From: Mycoplasmatota bacterium
Lineage (GTDB): Bacteria > Bacillota_I > Bacilli_A > RF39 > UBA660
Length of the DNA stretch: 6,072 bases
Assembly (NCBI GenBank): GCA_012512795.1
Contig: JAAZDL010000079.1
Location: 1-6,072 of the forward strand
Direction: 5' to 3'
The notes beneath the pieces were generated by a model. The model did no database searches and was not told where the DNA came from. It was given only the letters and a program-made list of their open reading frames with translations. Both the position numbers and the translations under genes were made by a program. How positions within the stretch are numbered: the first letter of the stretch is position 1; each line of letters opens with the position of its first letter. Below, piece by piece: positions 6,046 through 6,072 of the stretch.

Positions 6046-6072
6046 GGTTATATGATATAATAATAATGGAAG

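Noticed and set aside
1..6072. Use of TGA as a Trp codon, as in Mycoplasma
   Set aside because: Conserved domains are complete without reading through TGA, and every Trp seen is TGG. None of the four genes ends in TGA, so its role as a stop is not directly shown either.
1..6072. Toxin-antitoxin, CRISPR, phage or transposon signature
   Set aside because: I saw no repeat array, transposase, integrase, terminal inverted repeats or small paired genes; the RNB gene has no small partner beside it within the window.

Overview
This is a very A+T-rich window (by eye about a quarter G+C or less) from a low-GC bacterium. Candidates are a Bacillota member or one of the Mollicutes-like gut Bacilli; no gene here fixes the lineage. 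Gene spacing is tight. The ribosome binding sites of the two glycosyltransferase genes are purine-rich AGGAG(G) type, and the sigma-70-type promoters have a TTGAAA -35 box. Trp is encoded by TGG, and TGA does not interrupt any gene. Every Arg codon I traced is AGA or AGG, with no CGN. The window holds four protein genes, one of them cut by the left edge, and no tRNA, rRNA, insertion sequence or CRISPR array that I can see.

Layout. Bases 1-1454 (+) are the 3' part of a fused membrane/ATPase ABC exporter half-transporter. Its reading frame runs to the left edge, so the true start lies outside; the ATG at 123 is internal. On the minus strand, read right to left, are an RNB-domain (RNase II/R family) protein (5983-4229), a family 2 glycosyltransferase of the polyprenyl-phosphate-sugar synthase type (4164-3463), and a large multi-membrane GT-C-like protein (3461-1464). 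The exporter and the GT-C gene converge, with only nine bases between their stop codons. A 12-bp hairpin there overlaps the last codons of the GT-C gene and probably terminates exporter transcription.

How the genes may work together. The two glycosyltransferase genes are separated by one base, and the ribosome binding site of the second lies in the last two codons of the first. The simplest model is that the GT2 enzyme charges a lipid carrier with a sugar on the cytoplasmic face. The GT-C protein would then use the lipid-linked sugar outside the membrane to decorate a surface acceptor. Acceptor and sugar cannot be told from sequence. The RNB gene has its own well-formed promoter, and a second candidate promoter lies between it and the GT2 gene, so it may be functionally unrelated.

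The most unusual items are the RNB protein, which lacks cold-shock and S1 domains, carries a helical N-terminal region of unknown type and has Leu in place of one active-site Asp; and the exporter ATPase domain, in which the Q-loop, signature and H-loop residues are all replaced while Walker A and B are intact. I did not find convincing evidence of a wholly new system.
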